Part shown: positions 36,238 to 44,129 of the stretch, piece after piece
Numbering within the stretch: position 1 is the stretch's first letter
Layout of the letters: each line of letters starts with the position of its first letter
Source of the DNA: an uncultured Chlorobiota bacterium
GTDB lineage: Bacteria > Bacteroidota > Ignavibacteria > UBA10030 > UBA6906
NCBI GenBank assembly: GCA_900696645.1
Contig: CAADGV010000014.1
Coordinates: forward strand, 1-64,000
Length of the DNA stretch: 64,000 nt
Reading direction: 5' to 3'
Program-made: the position numbers and the translations under genes
The notes under the pieces: generated by a model
What the model saw: only the letters and a program-made list of their open reading frames with translations
Told to the model about the DNA's origin: nothing
Databases searched by the model: none

Positions 36238-37917
36238 ATGATAACAGAAGTAGAGCAGCCTTCTGAAAAGAAAAGAACAATCCGGGCGCCCCGCGGCACC
36301 ACACTTTCCTGTAAAGGCTGGATTCAGGAGGCCGCATTACGGATGTTGATGAACAACCTCGATCCTGACGTTGCGGAAAAACCCGATCAGCTTATTGTGT
36401 ACGGTGGAGTTGGAAAGGCAGCGCGTAACTGGGAATGCTTCGATGCAATCGTTCGAAGTCTCAAGAATCTGGAGAACGACGAAACGCTGCTGATTCAATC
36501 CGGCAAGCCGGTCGGCATTTTCCGGACGCATGAGAATGCGCCGCGTGTTCTCATCTCGAATTCGATGCTCGTTCCCAAATGGGCGACGTGGGATGAGTTC
36601 CGACGTCTCGAAGGGCTCGGTCTCACAATGTACGGACAAATGACGGCAGGAAGCTGGATCTATATCGGCACGCAAGGGATATTGCAGGGAACATACGAAA
36701 CCTTTGCCGCGTGTGCGGACAAGTATTTCGGAGGCTCGCTTGCGGGCAGACTTCTTGTGACGGCCGGACTTGGTGGAATGGGCGGCGCGCAACCGCTTGC
36801 GGCAACAATGAACGGTGCGGCGTGTCTTGCCATTGAAGTTGATCGATCACGCATTGAGAAACGCCTCAAAACCGGCTACGTCGATGAAATGACGGAATCG
36901 TTGGATGATGCGCTGCTCACCCTGCAAACTGCCAAGGCGCTCAAGCAGGCGAAATCCGTTGCGCTGCTCGGCAACGCAGCAGAAGTTCTGCGGGAGTTGT
37001 TTGAGCGGAAGATCGAAATTGATGTACTGACGGATCAAACGTCTGCGCACGATACACTCAACGGCTACGTGCCGGCCCACATGAGCTACGAAGAAGCTCT
37101 CGATCTCAGGAAGTCAGATCCGCAACGCTACGTGAAACTCGCGCAACAATCGATTGTCGAACACGTTGAAGCCATGCTCGGCTTGCAGAAGCGCGGTGCG
37201 GTCACCTTCGACTATGGCAACAACATTCGCGGCGAAGCGCTTGCGAACGGACTGCAGAATGCGTTCGACATTCCCGGCTTCGTGCCAGAGTATATCCGTC
37301 CGCTCTTCTGCGACGGCAAAGGGCCGTTCCGCTGGGCGGCGTTGTCCGGCGATCCTGAAGACCTCTACCGCACCGACAGAGCTGTGATGGAGACTTTCCC
37401 CGAAAACAAACCTCTCTGCCGCTGGATTGAAAAGGCGCAGAAACAGGTTCATTTCCAGGGCTTGCCTGCCCGGATTTGCTGGCTCGGTTACGGTGAACGG
37501 GCAAAGATGGGAAAGATCTTCAACGACCTCGTTGCGGGCGGTGAAGTCAAAGCTCCGATCGTTATTGGCCGGGATCATCTTGACTGCGGCTCGGTTGCTT
37601 CCCCGAATCGTGAAACGGAGAAGATGAAAGATGGCAGCGACGCAATTGCCGACTGGCCGATACTCAATGCGCTGCTCAATGCAACCGGGGGCGCAAGCTG
37701 GGTAAGCGTACATCACGGCGGTGGCGTCGGGATGGGACTTTCAATTCATGCGGGGATGGTTGTCGTTGCCGACGGAACGAAAGAAGCCGAGGCTCGATTG
37801 CAGCGCGTTCTCACTTACGATCCCGGCATGGGCATCGTACGTCATGCGGATGCAGGGTATGAGAGGGCGATAGAGAATGCGAAGACATTTAGCGTGAAAG
37901 TGCCAATGATGGGGTGA
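36238..37917 (+). CDS. hutU: Urocanate hydratase
   Basis: 559 residues. GAGGA precedes the ATG by five bases. Motifs: [35 protein letters not shown], the NAD-binding region [34 protein letters not shown], and [18 protein letters not shown] near the C-terminus. It converts urocanate to 4-imidazolone-5-propionate, the second step of histidine degradation. HutI, FtcD and FchA follow at 41.7-44.8 kb after an insertion of unrelated genes. The TGA stop lies inside the left inverted repeat of the 553-bp element, so that element abuts or slightly replaced the native 3' end. Confidence 0.95.
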   Translation: MITEVEQPSEKKRTIRAPRGTTLSCKGWIQEAALRMLMNNLDPDVAEKPDQLIVYGGVGKAARNWECFDAIVRSLKNLENDETLLIQSGKPVGIFRTHENAPRVLISNSMLVPKWATWDEFRRLEGLGLTMYGQMTAGSWIYIGTQGILQGTYETFAACADKYFGGSLAGRLLVTAGLGGMGGAQPLAATMNGAACLAIEVDRSRIEKRLKTGYVDEMTESLDDALLTLQTAKALKQAKSVALLGNAAEVLRELFERKIEIDVLTDQTSAHDTLNGYVPAHMSYEEALDLRKSDPQRYVKLAQQSIVEHVEAMLGLQKRGAVTFDYGNNIRGEALANGLQNAFDIPGFVPEYIRPLFCDGKGPFRWAALSGDPEDLYRTDRAVMETFPENKPLCRWIEKAQKQVHFQGLPARICWLGYGERAKMGKIFNDLVAGGEVKAPIVIGRDHLDCGSVASPNRETEKMKDGSDAIADWPILNALLNATGGASWVSVHHGGGVGMGLSIHAGMVVVADGTKEAEARLQRVLTYDPGMGIVRHADAGYERAIENAKTFSVKVPMMG

Positions 37918-37946
37918 TCCACTAAGGACACGAAGGTCACTAAGAT
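37914..37946 (+). repeat. Left inverted repeat of the GxxExxY element
   Basis: 33 bases beginning GTGATCCACTAAGG and continuing with ACACGAAGG then TCACTAAGAT. It includes the hutU stop codon (TGA 37915-37917). Three mismatches to the right arm. Confidence 0.75.
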
Positions 37947-38011
37947 ATGGATAGTTGGTTTTTCTTGGAAGTTACAGGGGGTCAATTCACAGTTCATTCG
38001 GAAGTCCTGTC

Positions 38012-38400
38012 ATGCCAAGAATTGTTGATGACCTGCTCTACAAAGATGAAGTGTACGCCATCATAGGCGCGGCTATTGAAGTTCATAAGGAATTGGGTCC
38101 CGGATTTCTTGAGCCTGTCTATCAGGAATGCTTGGAAATAGAATTGAGTTCGAGGGAGATTGAGTTTGAGTCACAGAGGCCGCTGTATATCTACTACAAG
38201 ACATGCAGCTCAAGAAAGAGTACATCGCGGATTTTGTTTGTATGGGAAAGATCATCATCGAGGTAAAAGCACTCGATAGTCTTTCAGGTCGTGAGGCTGC
38301 CCAGATCATCAATTATCTCAAAGCAACAAAAATGCGAGTTGGAGTGCTTATCAATTTCGGCAGCAACGGCAAGTTGGAGTGGAAGAGATTCGTCAATTGA
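38012..38400 (+). pseudogene. GxxExxY family protein, broken by a frameshift
   Basis: The first frame, from ATG 38012, encodes [20 protein letters not shown], then [20 protein letters not shown] with the family signature (GFLEPVY), up to PLYIYYK. The rest of the protein is in another frame: [20 protein letters not shown], then [20 protein letters not shown] and VGVLINFG, ending at TGA 38400. The family is about 125 residues and normally continuous. Adding one base near 38199 would join the halves as YYK-x-MQLKKEY. Asp, then Glu-x-Lys (ADFV ... IEVKA) resembles a PD-(D/E)xK nuclease-like core. Function of the family is unknown. The break is either a true mutation, a sequencing error or programmed; nothing favours programmed. 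Confidence 0.8.
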
Positions 38401-38433
38401 GTATCAAACGACAAGGAACACGAAACAGTGACA

Positions 38434-38466
38434 ATCTTCGTGTCCTTCGTGCCCTTAGTGGATCAC
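38434..38466 (-). repeat. Right inverted repeat of the GxxExxY element
   Basis: Reverse complement begins GTGATCCACTAAGGGCACG and ends GACACGAAGAT; 30 of 33 bases agree with the left arm. It lies 20 bases before the ATG of the following VOC protein gene. Confidence 0.75.
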
Positions 38467-38485
38467 ATATACCAGGAGGCTCCCC

Positions 38486-38842
38486 ATGCATCGTTTCGGT
38501 CACGTAGAAATCCCGACCACCAACATCAAGAAGGCGAAGAAGTTTTTCGGCGCGGTTTTCGGTTGGACCTTCACCGATCATCCCGAACTGAACTACACGC
38601 TCCTTCATACCGGCGGACATCCGAACGGCGGATTTGAACTTGTCAAGAAGATGCCGAAGCGCCCCCAGACAATCGTCTACATCGAAGTTGACGATGTTGC
38701 CGCAAAGCTGAAGGAGATCAAGAAGGCGAAGGGAAAGATTGTCGAGAAGAAGACGGAAGTAGAGAAGATGGGATGGTATGGCGTATTCGAAACGCCCGAC
38801 GGGTGCCGTCTCGCGTTGTGGCAGTCTGCCCCGAAAGCGTAG
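38486..38842 (+). CDS. VOC (glyoxalase-like) family protein
   Basis: 118 residues, with AGGAGG six bases before the ATG. One vicinal-oxygen-chelate module: RFGHVEIPTTNIKKAKKFFGAVFGW, YTLLHTGGHPNGGFELV, TIVYIEVDDVAAKLKEIKKAKGKI and GVFETPDGCRLALWQS. The first His and the late Glu positions differ from true glyoxalase I, so this is one of the many uncharacterised VOC proteins with unknown substrate. It follows the GxxExxY element directly and is 24 bases from the small protein downstream. Confidence 0.85.
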   Translation: MHRFGHVEIPTTNIKKAKKFFGAVFGWTFTDHPELNYTLLHTGGHPNGGFELVKKMPKRPQTIVYIEVDDVAAKLKEIKKAKGKIVEKKTEVEKMGWYGVFETPDGCRLALWQSAPKA

Positions 38843-38866
38843 CATGCAACGGCTATCGCCTGCAAG

Positions 38867-39064
38867 GTGACATCGCAAGAAACAAACGACTCGATTAGCC
38901 GTATTGGACTGTGTGCACGTTGCTCTCATGTTGAAATCGTCGAAAACAGCAAAGGTAGCTTGTTCTATCTTTGCAGTCTCTCGCGTACAGATCCACAGTT
39001 CGCTAAGTATCCCCGATTGCCGGTATTGAAGTGCAGCGGCTACGTGCAGACTGAACACAAGTAG
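38867..39064 (+). CDS. Small four-cysteine (zinc-ribbon-like) protein
   Basis: 65 residues from GTG 38867 (no strong ribosome-binding site). The cysteines are arranged CARC ... FYLCSLSR ... PVLKCSGY, with the conserved stretch KYPRLPVLKC. I recall small proteins of this kind (CxxC, FxxC, PRLPVxxC) in Acidobacteriota and other phyla, where they are unnamed. Zinc binding is inferred from cysteine spacing. It ends ten bases before the phosphatase gene, so they may be co-transcribed. Confidence 0.65.
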   Translation: MTSQETNDSISRIGLCARCSHVEIVENSKGSLFYLCSLSRTDPQFAKYPRLPVLKCSGYVQTEHK

Positions 39065-39074
39065 CATTCTCAGC

Positions 39075-40439
39075 ATGGTTCGTCAGGAAATCGATAACGT
39101 CTTGGAAACGGCCCGTAGGGAAGCCAATGATATCGGCTCGACCCTGCGTGAGGCTGCAACGTCTGTGAGAGATTCATTCAGAGACGGGTCTATCAAAGAT
39201 GTTCCCCGCCGCATCAACGAGCCGTCCGGCATCAATCCCGTCAAGTTCAAGAAATTCCTCATCGTCGTCATCAAGCTGCTGATTGTGTTTGAATTTCTTG
39301 GTGCGATCGCCGAAGGAACAAATACGCAAAACTGGAGCCGCCTTGGCATCGACTGCTTGATTGCCGGTATTGTCTATCTGATGTGGGATCGCATCAAACG
39401 GACTATCGCAGAGAAAAAAGAAGTATACCGCCGCAAGGTGGAAGCCTCAACCGAAACAACGAAGCTGCTTGACGCGCTCATCTTCTCATTATTGTGGAGT
39501 GATGAGATATATCAGGACATTCCGCTCGATATGCGGCGGCTCGTCGTCATTTCGTACACACTCATAGCAATCAGCATCGGGGCAATTTTCTTCGGCATCG
39601 GACAGGGACTTGTGGGGCTGATTCTCTGCGGCTCACTCATTCTCGGAGCTGTCAATCTTCTTGCTTGGGTCATGTCGCGAGAACGAGGCGAAAAGGAATC
39701 CCTCAAAACCGAACTCAAGCTTGCGCATGACGTGCAGGTCGGGTTGATGCCGAAAGAGCATCCAAAGGTGGAAGGATTCGATATTGCCGGACTATCCATC
39801 CCTGCCCGGGAAGTCGGAGGCGACCATTACGATTACTCGTGTTTGAACGGAGACTCCGAACAATTCTGCGTCAGTGTGTTTGATGTTTCGGGGAAAGGAA
39901 TGCAAGCGGCGATGAGTGCCGTGTTTACCAGCGGAGCGTTCGCAAGCGAAGTGAAGCAATCAAATTCTGCCGCGGAAATCCTTACGAACATCAACAAAGC
40001 AGTGTACACACACAGTAAGCGGGGACATTTCGTTGCCTTCCTTCTTGCCATGATTGATGTGAAGGGGAGAGCGGTCACTTTTTCCAATGCAGGACAAATG
40101 AAACCGCTGTACAAGTCAAGCGGCTCTGTTAAGTGGCTCGATTCTGCGGGCGTCAATTTCCCGCTTGGGATGCTGTCCGACACGCAATATGAGGAGAAAA
40201 CCGTACCCTTGAATTCCGGCGATCTGCTGCTGCTCATGACGGATGGATTCACCGAAGCGATGAACGCGGCTGGCGAACAGTTCGGCACTGAAAGGCTGGA
40301 ACGCACGGTGCAGAATATGGATACAGCCGGACTTACGCCGCAACAGATTCTGGATCACATCACTGCTGCGATTGAGCGGCACACCGGGCCCGTCGCGCAG
40401 CATGATGATATGACGATGGTTGTAGTTAAAGTAGTCTAA
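39075..40439 (+). CDS. Membrane-anchored PP2C/SpoIIE-type serine phosphatase
   Basis: 454 residues. The N-terminal 60 residues are helical and charged. Hydrophobic segments lie at about 58-110 and 155-200 (LVVISYTLIAISIGAIFFG, GLILCGSLILGAVNLLAW). Residues 215-454 form an RsbU/SpoIIE phosphatase domain: LKLAHDVQVGLMP linker helix, PAREVGGDHYDYS and FDVSGKGMQAAMSAVF with metal Asp residues, MTDGFTEAMN and QHDDMTMVVVKV. Such proteins usually dephosphorylate an anti-sigma antagonist in a partner-switching pathway. No such partner is encoded nearby. Confidence 0.9.
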   Translation: MVRQEIDNVLETARREANDIGSTLREAATSVRDSFRDGSIKDVPRRINEPSGINPVKFKKFLIVVIKLLIVFEFLGAIAEGTNTQNWSRLGIDCLIAGIVYLMWDRIKRTIAEKKEVYRRKVEASTETTKLLDALIFSLLWSDEIYQDIPLDMRRLVVISYTLIAISIGAIFFGIGQGLVGLILCGSLILGAVNLLAWVMSRERGEKESLKTELKLAHDVQVGLMPKEHPKVEGFDIAGLSIPAREVGGDHYDYSCLNGDSEQFCVSVFDVSGKGMQAAMSAVFTSGAFASEVKQSNSAAEILTNINKAVYTHSKRGHFVAFLLAMIDVKGRAVTFSNAGQMKPLYKSSGSVKWLDSAGVNFPLGMLSDTQYEEKTVPLNSGDLLLLMTDGFTEAMNAAGEQFGTERLERTVQNMDTAGLTPQQILDHITAAIERHTGPVAQHDDMTMVVVKVV

Positions 40440-40445
40440 AGTTGT

Positions 40446-40481
40446 GAGTTCGTAGAGTTTATAGAGTTTGGAGGGTTTGTG
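40446..40481 (+). repeat. Degenerate nine-base tandem repeat, four units
   Basis: GAGTTCGTA-GAGTTTATA-GAGTTTGGA-GGGTTTGTG directly after the phosphatase stop codon. The last unit contains the GTG used as start of the next gene, and the third and fourth supply its GGAGGG. Unit length equals that of the CACNAAGRN repeats elsewhere in the window, but the sequence differs. Confidence 0.55.
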
Positions 40482-41627
40482 GATCTGTCTGATCATTGCA
40501 CCGGAAGAGGATATTCCGCGAGATTCGCCTTCTTCTTCCTCACAATACCGTTCATCCCCTGCCCGGCAGTCTCTCAAACCAATCCCCACTTCAACGTTCG
40601 CCTTAACATCAACTACGAATCCGCCGACCGCAGCATCGGATTGTATGAGGGGTTGTCGGGAAGCGGGCGTGATATTGTTCCACTACGCGGAAGCCAAATT
40701 GCGCTTGCGACCACTGCCGACATCGCGAGGCGGCGACTTTCTTCCGGGCGGCTTGAAACAAGTCTCGACGGCATCAAGTTCGGGCACGTAGAAACGGACG
40801 ATGTGTTCCGGCTGAAAGACGCGAGAGAAAACGTTGCCGCCATCAAAGAACTTCTTGCCGCCATCAAGCGGCGCAATTTCAGCCAGCGTGTTGCTGCAAC
40901 AGTTGAACAGCTCTTTCCGGCTGACGCAAAAGTCAGTACAACGATTCCGATGTTTCTCGTTGCCTTCGGTCATCAAAACATTGATGCTTATGTCCGGCGT
41001 GTTGTGTGGGAGGGGGGCATTCCCAAGTTTGTCGGCGAAGGAGAAGGTGAGCTAACCATCGTTGTCAACCTCGCAAAAGGTGTGAAGTACGGGAGAACTG
41101 TTGATGAGCGGTTCATTGGGGTGCTGAGCGTGGTGGCGCACGAGGTGTTTCATGCGGCGTTCGGAGTGTACAAGGATGCTTCTCCTGCATGGCAGGAATA
41201 CTATGCAACACACCGGACCTACCTCGACCGGCTTCTCGATCTCACGCATAACGAAGGCATTGCGCATTACCTCACGTTCGAACAGAGAAGCGGCGGCTCT
41301 CTGCCCCCGGATTGGGATCAGAAGATTGCCGCCTCGTTTGCCGAATTCAACAAAAGCACAGGGGAGTTGCTTTCCGCGAGAATCTCACCGCAGCGCGCGC
41401 ATTATCTCATCAGCACATCCAACACATCCGAGTACTGGCAGAGCTACGGCGCCATCACCGGCATGTTCATCGCCCGTGCGATTGACCAGAAACTCGGCCG
41501 CGCTGCATTGACGGCAACCGTTGCGAATGGCGCGAATGATTTCTACATGAAATACAATCAGCTTGCAGAACGGGATAATAGCTTGCCTCAGCTCAGCAAA
41601 TCAATTTCTCGGCACATCGGACAGTAA
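40479..41627 (+). CDS. Secreted putative zinc-dependent peptidase (DUF5700-like)
   Basis: 382 residues from GTG 40479; GGAGGG is only three bases upstream, so the start is uncertain. Residues about 15-33 form a signal peptide (FAFFFLTIPFIPCPAVSQ). A gluzincin-type site is visible: AHEVFHAAFGVY (HExxH, about residue 222) and LTHNEGIAHYLTF about 35 residues later, giving the third ligand Glu. The rest is helical (NVAAIKELLAAIKRRNF). This resembles the DUF5700 group of predicted zinc proteases, with moderate confidence. It is probably periplasmic or extracellular. It lies between the phosphatase and hutI, with no functional link apparent. Confidence 0.7.
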   Translation: MDLSDHCTGRGYSARFAFFFLTIPFIPCPAVSQTNPHFNVRLNINYESADRSIGLYEGLSGSGRDIVPLRGSQIALATTADIARRRLSSGRLETSLDGIKFGHVETDDVFRLKDARENVAAIKELLAAIKRRNFSQRVAATVEQLFPADAKVSTTIPMFLVAFGHQNIDAYVRRVVWEGGIPKFVGEGEGELTIVVNLAKGVKYGRTVDERFIGVLSVVAHEVFHAAFGVYKDASPAWQEYYATHRTYLDRLLDLTHNEGIAHYLTFEQRSGGSLPPDWDQKIAASFAEFNKSTGELLSARISPQRAHYLISTSNTSEYWQSYGAITGMFIARAIDQKLGRAALTATVANGANDFYMKYNQLAERDNSLPQLSKSISRHIGQ

Positions 41628-41659
41628 CCTCACAACCCCCGGCAGGCTTATCTCATTTC

Positions 41660-41689
41660 TTGCACATCCTTCGTGCTTTTCATATCTTG
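41660..41689 (+). promoter_or_regulatory. Putative promoter of hutI-ftcD-fchA
   Basis: TTG at 41660-41662 and TATCTTG at 41683-41689 are exactly 20 bases apart and end 43 bases before the hutI start. Same geometry as before add. Confidence 0.45.
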
Positions 41690-41732
41690 AGTTGGAAATC
41701 GAATCCAACCTCGTCTACAATCTCAAGAGTCA

Positions 41733-42977
41733 TTGAATCTCTTCATCAGGAATATTTCCCAGCTTGTCACTGTCAATGCCCGCGGAGGTCGAACGAGGGT
41801 CGGCTCGGACATGCGGAATGTGGACATTCTGAACAACGCCGGCGTTTTGTGTGAGAACGGAAAGATCACTTGGGTTGGAGTGATGGAAGATTGGAAGCGA
41901 ACGCTGCCTGATGGCTTCACTGAGATTGATGCAAGTGGGAAAGTTGTGCTGCCGGGCTTCGTTGATTCCCACACGCACATGATGTTCGCCGGAAATCGTG
42001 CCCACGAATTTGCGCTACGTTCTCAAGGGGCAACGTATCAACAGATAGCAGAAGCAGGAGGCGGGATTCTCAATACAATCACGCACGTCAGAGCGGCGAG
42101 TAAGAAGGAGTTAAAGAAGCAGACCCTCCGCTTTTTGAATGCGATGATGAAGCACGGCACGACAACCGTCGAGATCAAATCCGGTTACGGCCTCGATTTC
42201 GATTGCGAAGTGAAGATGCTTGAAGCCATCAACGAGTTGAAGGACGAAGAAATGATGACGGTCGTGCCGACGTTCATCGGGGCACACGCATATCCGCCCG
42301 AATACAAACAGAAGAAGCAAGCGTACGTTGAGTTGATTGTTGAGAAGATGATTCCGTATGTCGGCAAGAAAAAACTTGCGGTGTTCTGCGATGTGTTTTG
42401 TGAGAAGGGATATTTTGAGATTGAAGACTCGGAGAAGATTCTAAATGAAGGGAAGAAATGGGGGATGGCTCCGAAAGTTCATGCAGAAGAACTGAATCCG
42501 TTAGGCGGCGCCGAACTTGCTGCACGCATTGGGGCCGCATCTGCCGACCATCTGGAACATGTTACAGAACAAGGAATTACGGCATTGCGTGAAGCCGGAG
42601 TAGTCGCTACATTGTTGCCGGGAGTTTCGTTCTTCCTGAATCACGGTTACGCTCCGGCACGCAAATTAATCGACAGCGGCGTTGCCGTGGCGATTGCCAG
42701 CGACTTCAATCCCGGTTCGTGCATGTCATACTCCATGCCGATGATGATGACCATCGCCTGCACACAAATGAGGATGACGCCTGAGGAGGCGTTGGTTGCT
42801 TCAACGCTCAACGCTGCCGCAGCGCTGAACATGGCCTCAACAATCGGCAGCATTGAAGTTGGGAAGAACGCCGACCTGATTATTGCAGATGTGCCAGACT
42901 GGAAATATCTTGCGTATCATTTCGGCACAAATCATATTGTCGCAACGATCAAGAACGGAACGATACTTGAACTGTAA
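41733..42977 (+). CDS. hutI: Imidazolonepropionase
   Basis: 414 residues from TTG 41733, preceded by AAGAG. Amidohydrolase motifs: LPGFVDSHTHMMFAGNRAHEF (HxH zinc ligands), GTTTVEIKSGYGLDFDCEVKML, FIGAHAYPPEY, PKVHAEELNPLGGAELA, SADHLEHV and ASDFNPGSCMSYSMPMMM with the metal Asp. It opens 4-imidazolone-5-propionate to N-formimidoyl-glutamate, the third step of histidine degradation, following HutU. FtcD and FchA downstream take the formimino group to tetrahydrofolate. Confidence 0.95.
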   Translation: MNLFIRNISQLVTVNARGGRTRVGSDMRNVDILNNAGVLCENGKITWVGVMEDWKRTLPDGFTEIDASGKVVLPGFVDSHTHMMFAGNRAHEFALRSQGATYQQIAEAGGGILNTITHVRAASKKELKKQTLRFLNAMMKHGTTTVEIKSGYGLDFDCEVKMLEAINELKDEEMMTVVPTFIGAHAYPPEYKQKKQAYVELIVEKMIPYVGKKKLAVFCDVFCEKGYFEIEDSEKILNEGKKWGMAPKVHAEELNPLGGAELAARIGAASADHLEHVTEQGITALREAGVVATLLPGVSFFLNHGYAPARKLIDSGVAVAIASDFNPGSCMSYSMPMMMTIACTQMRMTPEEALVASTLNAAAALNMASTIGSIEVGKNADLIIADVPDWKYLAYHFGTNHIVATIKNGTILEL

Positions 42978-42985
42978 GAGAAGTT

Positions 42986-43066
42986 GCCGCAGAGGCTCGA
43001 AGGGCAGAGGGGTATTACAAAGCAACAACGTTGTGAGGCCTTTGAGTCTTGTGTCTTCGTAGCGAG
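42986..43066. repeat. Weak inverted 9-bp-periodic repeat between hutI and ftcD
   Basis: The left arm (42986-43010, GCCGCAGAGGCTCGAAGGG...) and the reverse complement of the right arm (43037-43066, CTCGCTACGAAGACACAAG...) share the CNNAGR-type nine-base rhythm, with about half of the aligned positions identical. A perfect ten-base palindrome ACAACGTTGT (43025-43034) lies between the arms. It may be an eroded relative of the GxxExxY-element arms. Confidence 0.3.
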
Positions 43067-43095
43067 ACTTTTGCATCTTCATCAAAGGAAAACAT

Positions 43096-44115
43096 ATGAC
43101 TCGTTTGGTTGAATGCGTCCCGAATTTCAGCGAGGGGCGCAGCATGAAAATCATCAATGCAATCGCCGGCGCAATTACGGAGGTACCGGACGTCAAGTTC
43201 ATCAGTGCGGAGCCGGACAAGGATTACAACCGGACGGTTGTGACATTCATCGGCGAACCTTCTGCCGCTGTCGAAGCTGCATTTCAGGCAACGAAGAAAG
43301 CCGCCGAATTGATTGACATGACGCAACACAAAGGCGAGCATCCGCGTCTCGGCGCAACGGATGTTGTGCCGTTCGTTCCCTTGCAGGGTGTGACGATGCA
43401 GGATTGTGTTGCGCTTGCTCACGAATTCGGCAAGCGTACGGGAGATGAGCTTCGTATTCCCATTTACTTGTATGAAGAAGCTGCGACGCGGCCCGAACGG
43501 CGTAATCTTTCCACGATTAGAAAAGGAGAATACGAAGGGCTTGCTGAGAAGCTAAAGGACCCGGCTTGGAAACCCGATTACGGCCCGGCAGAGTTCAATG
43601 CGCGGTCGGGTGGTACAGTGACGGGGGCAAGGGTTTTTCTCATCGCATACAATGTCAATCTCAACACAAACGACACCAAGATCGCCAACGAGATAGCGCT
43701 GCGTATTCGTGAAAGCGGACGCATCAAGAAAGATGAGAAGGGGAATCCCGTGCTTGATGCATCGGGAAAGAAAGTGAGCATTCCCGGAAGTCTGAAGGCT
43801 GTGAAAGCGATGGGCGTTCTGCTCGAAGCTCACAACATTGCGCAAGTCTCGATCAATCTCACCAACTTCAATATCACGCCGCCGCATGTTGCGTTTGAAG
43901 AAGTGAAGAAGGAAGCGGCGACACTCGGCGTTGAAGTGACGGGAAGCGAGCTTGTCGGGTTGTCGCCGCTCGAAGCAATGCTGATGGCGGGAAGATTCTA
44001 TTCCCCCTCAACAACGGATGAGAAACAGTTGCTGGCCATTGCCGAGGAACGACTCGGACTCAGTCAGCTTGACAAATTCGATCCGCAAAAGAAAATCATT
44101 GAATATCAACTGTAA
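43096..44115 (+). CDS. ftcD: Glutamate formimidoyltransferase
   Basis: 339 residues, with AAAGGAA before the ATG. The family start RLVECVPNFSEGR is followed by DYNRTVVTFIGEP, MTQHKGEHPRLGATDVVPFVP with the catalytic His, IPIYLYEEAA, and the second formiminotransferase subdomain (TVTGARVFLIAYNVNLNTND, AQVSINLTNFNITPPHVAFEEV). It transfers the formimino group from formiminoglutamate to tetrahydrofolate, yielding glutamate. Cyclodeaminase is a separate gene 14 bases downstream rather than fused as in animals. Confidence 0.95.
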   Translation: MTRLVECVPNFSEGRSMKIINAIAGAITEVPDVKFISAEPDKDYNRTVVTFIGEPSAAVEAAFQATKKAAELIDMTQHKGEHPRLGATDVVPFVPLQGVTMQDCVALAHEFGKRTGDELRIPIYLYEEAATRPERRNLSTIRKGEYEGLAEKLKDPAWKPDYGPAEFNARSGGTVTGARVFLIAYNVNLNTNDTKIANEIALRIRESGRIKKDEKGNPVLDASGKKVSIPGSLKAVKAMGVLLEAHNIAQVSINLTNFNITPPHVAFEEVKKEAATLGVEVTGSELVGLSPLEAMLMAGRFYSPSTTDEKQLLAIAEERLGLSQLDKFDPQKKIIEYQL

Positions 44116-44129
44116 ACGGAATTGACGAT

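Larger units (their letters stand above)
37914..38466. mobile_element. 553-bp element with 33-bp inverted repeats around a GxxExxY gene
   Basis: Terminal arms at 37914-37946 and 38434-38466 are inverted copies matching at 30 of 33 positions (both begin GTGATCCACTAAGG). Each arm is made of three nine-base units of the form CACNAAGRN. Between them lies one gene of the GxxExxY (PDDEXK_3-like) family, frameshifted here. There is no transposase and no obvious target-site duplication. The structure looks like a small non-autonomous mobile or self-spreading unit, but movement is inferred from architecture alone. Confidence 0.6.
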
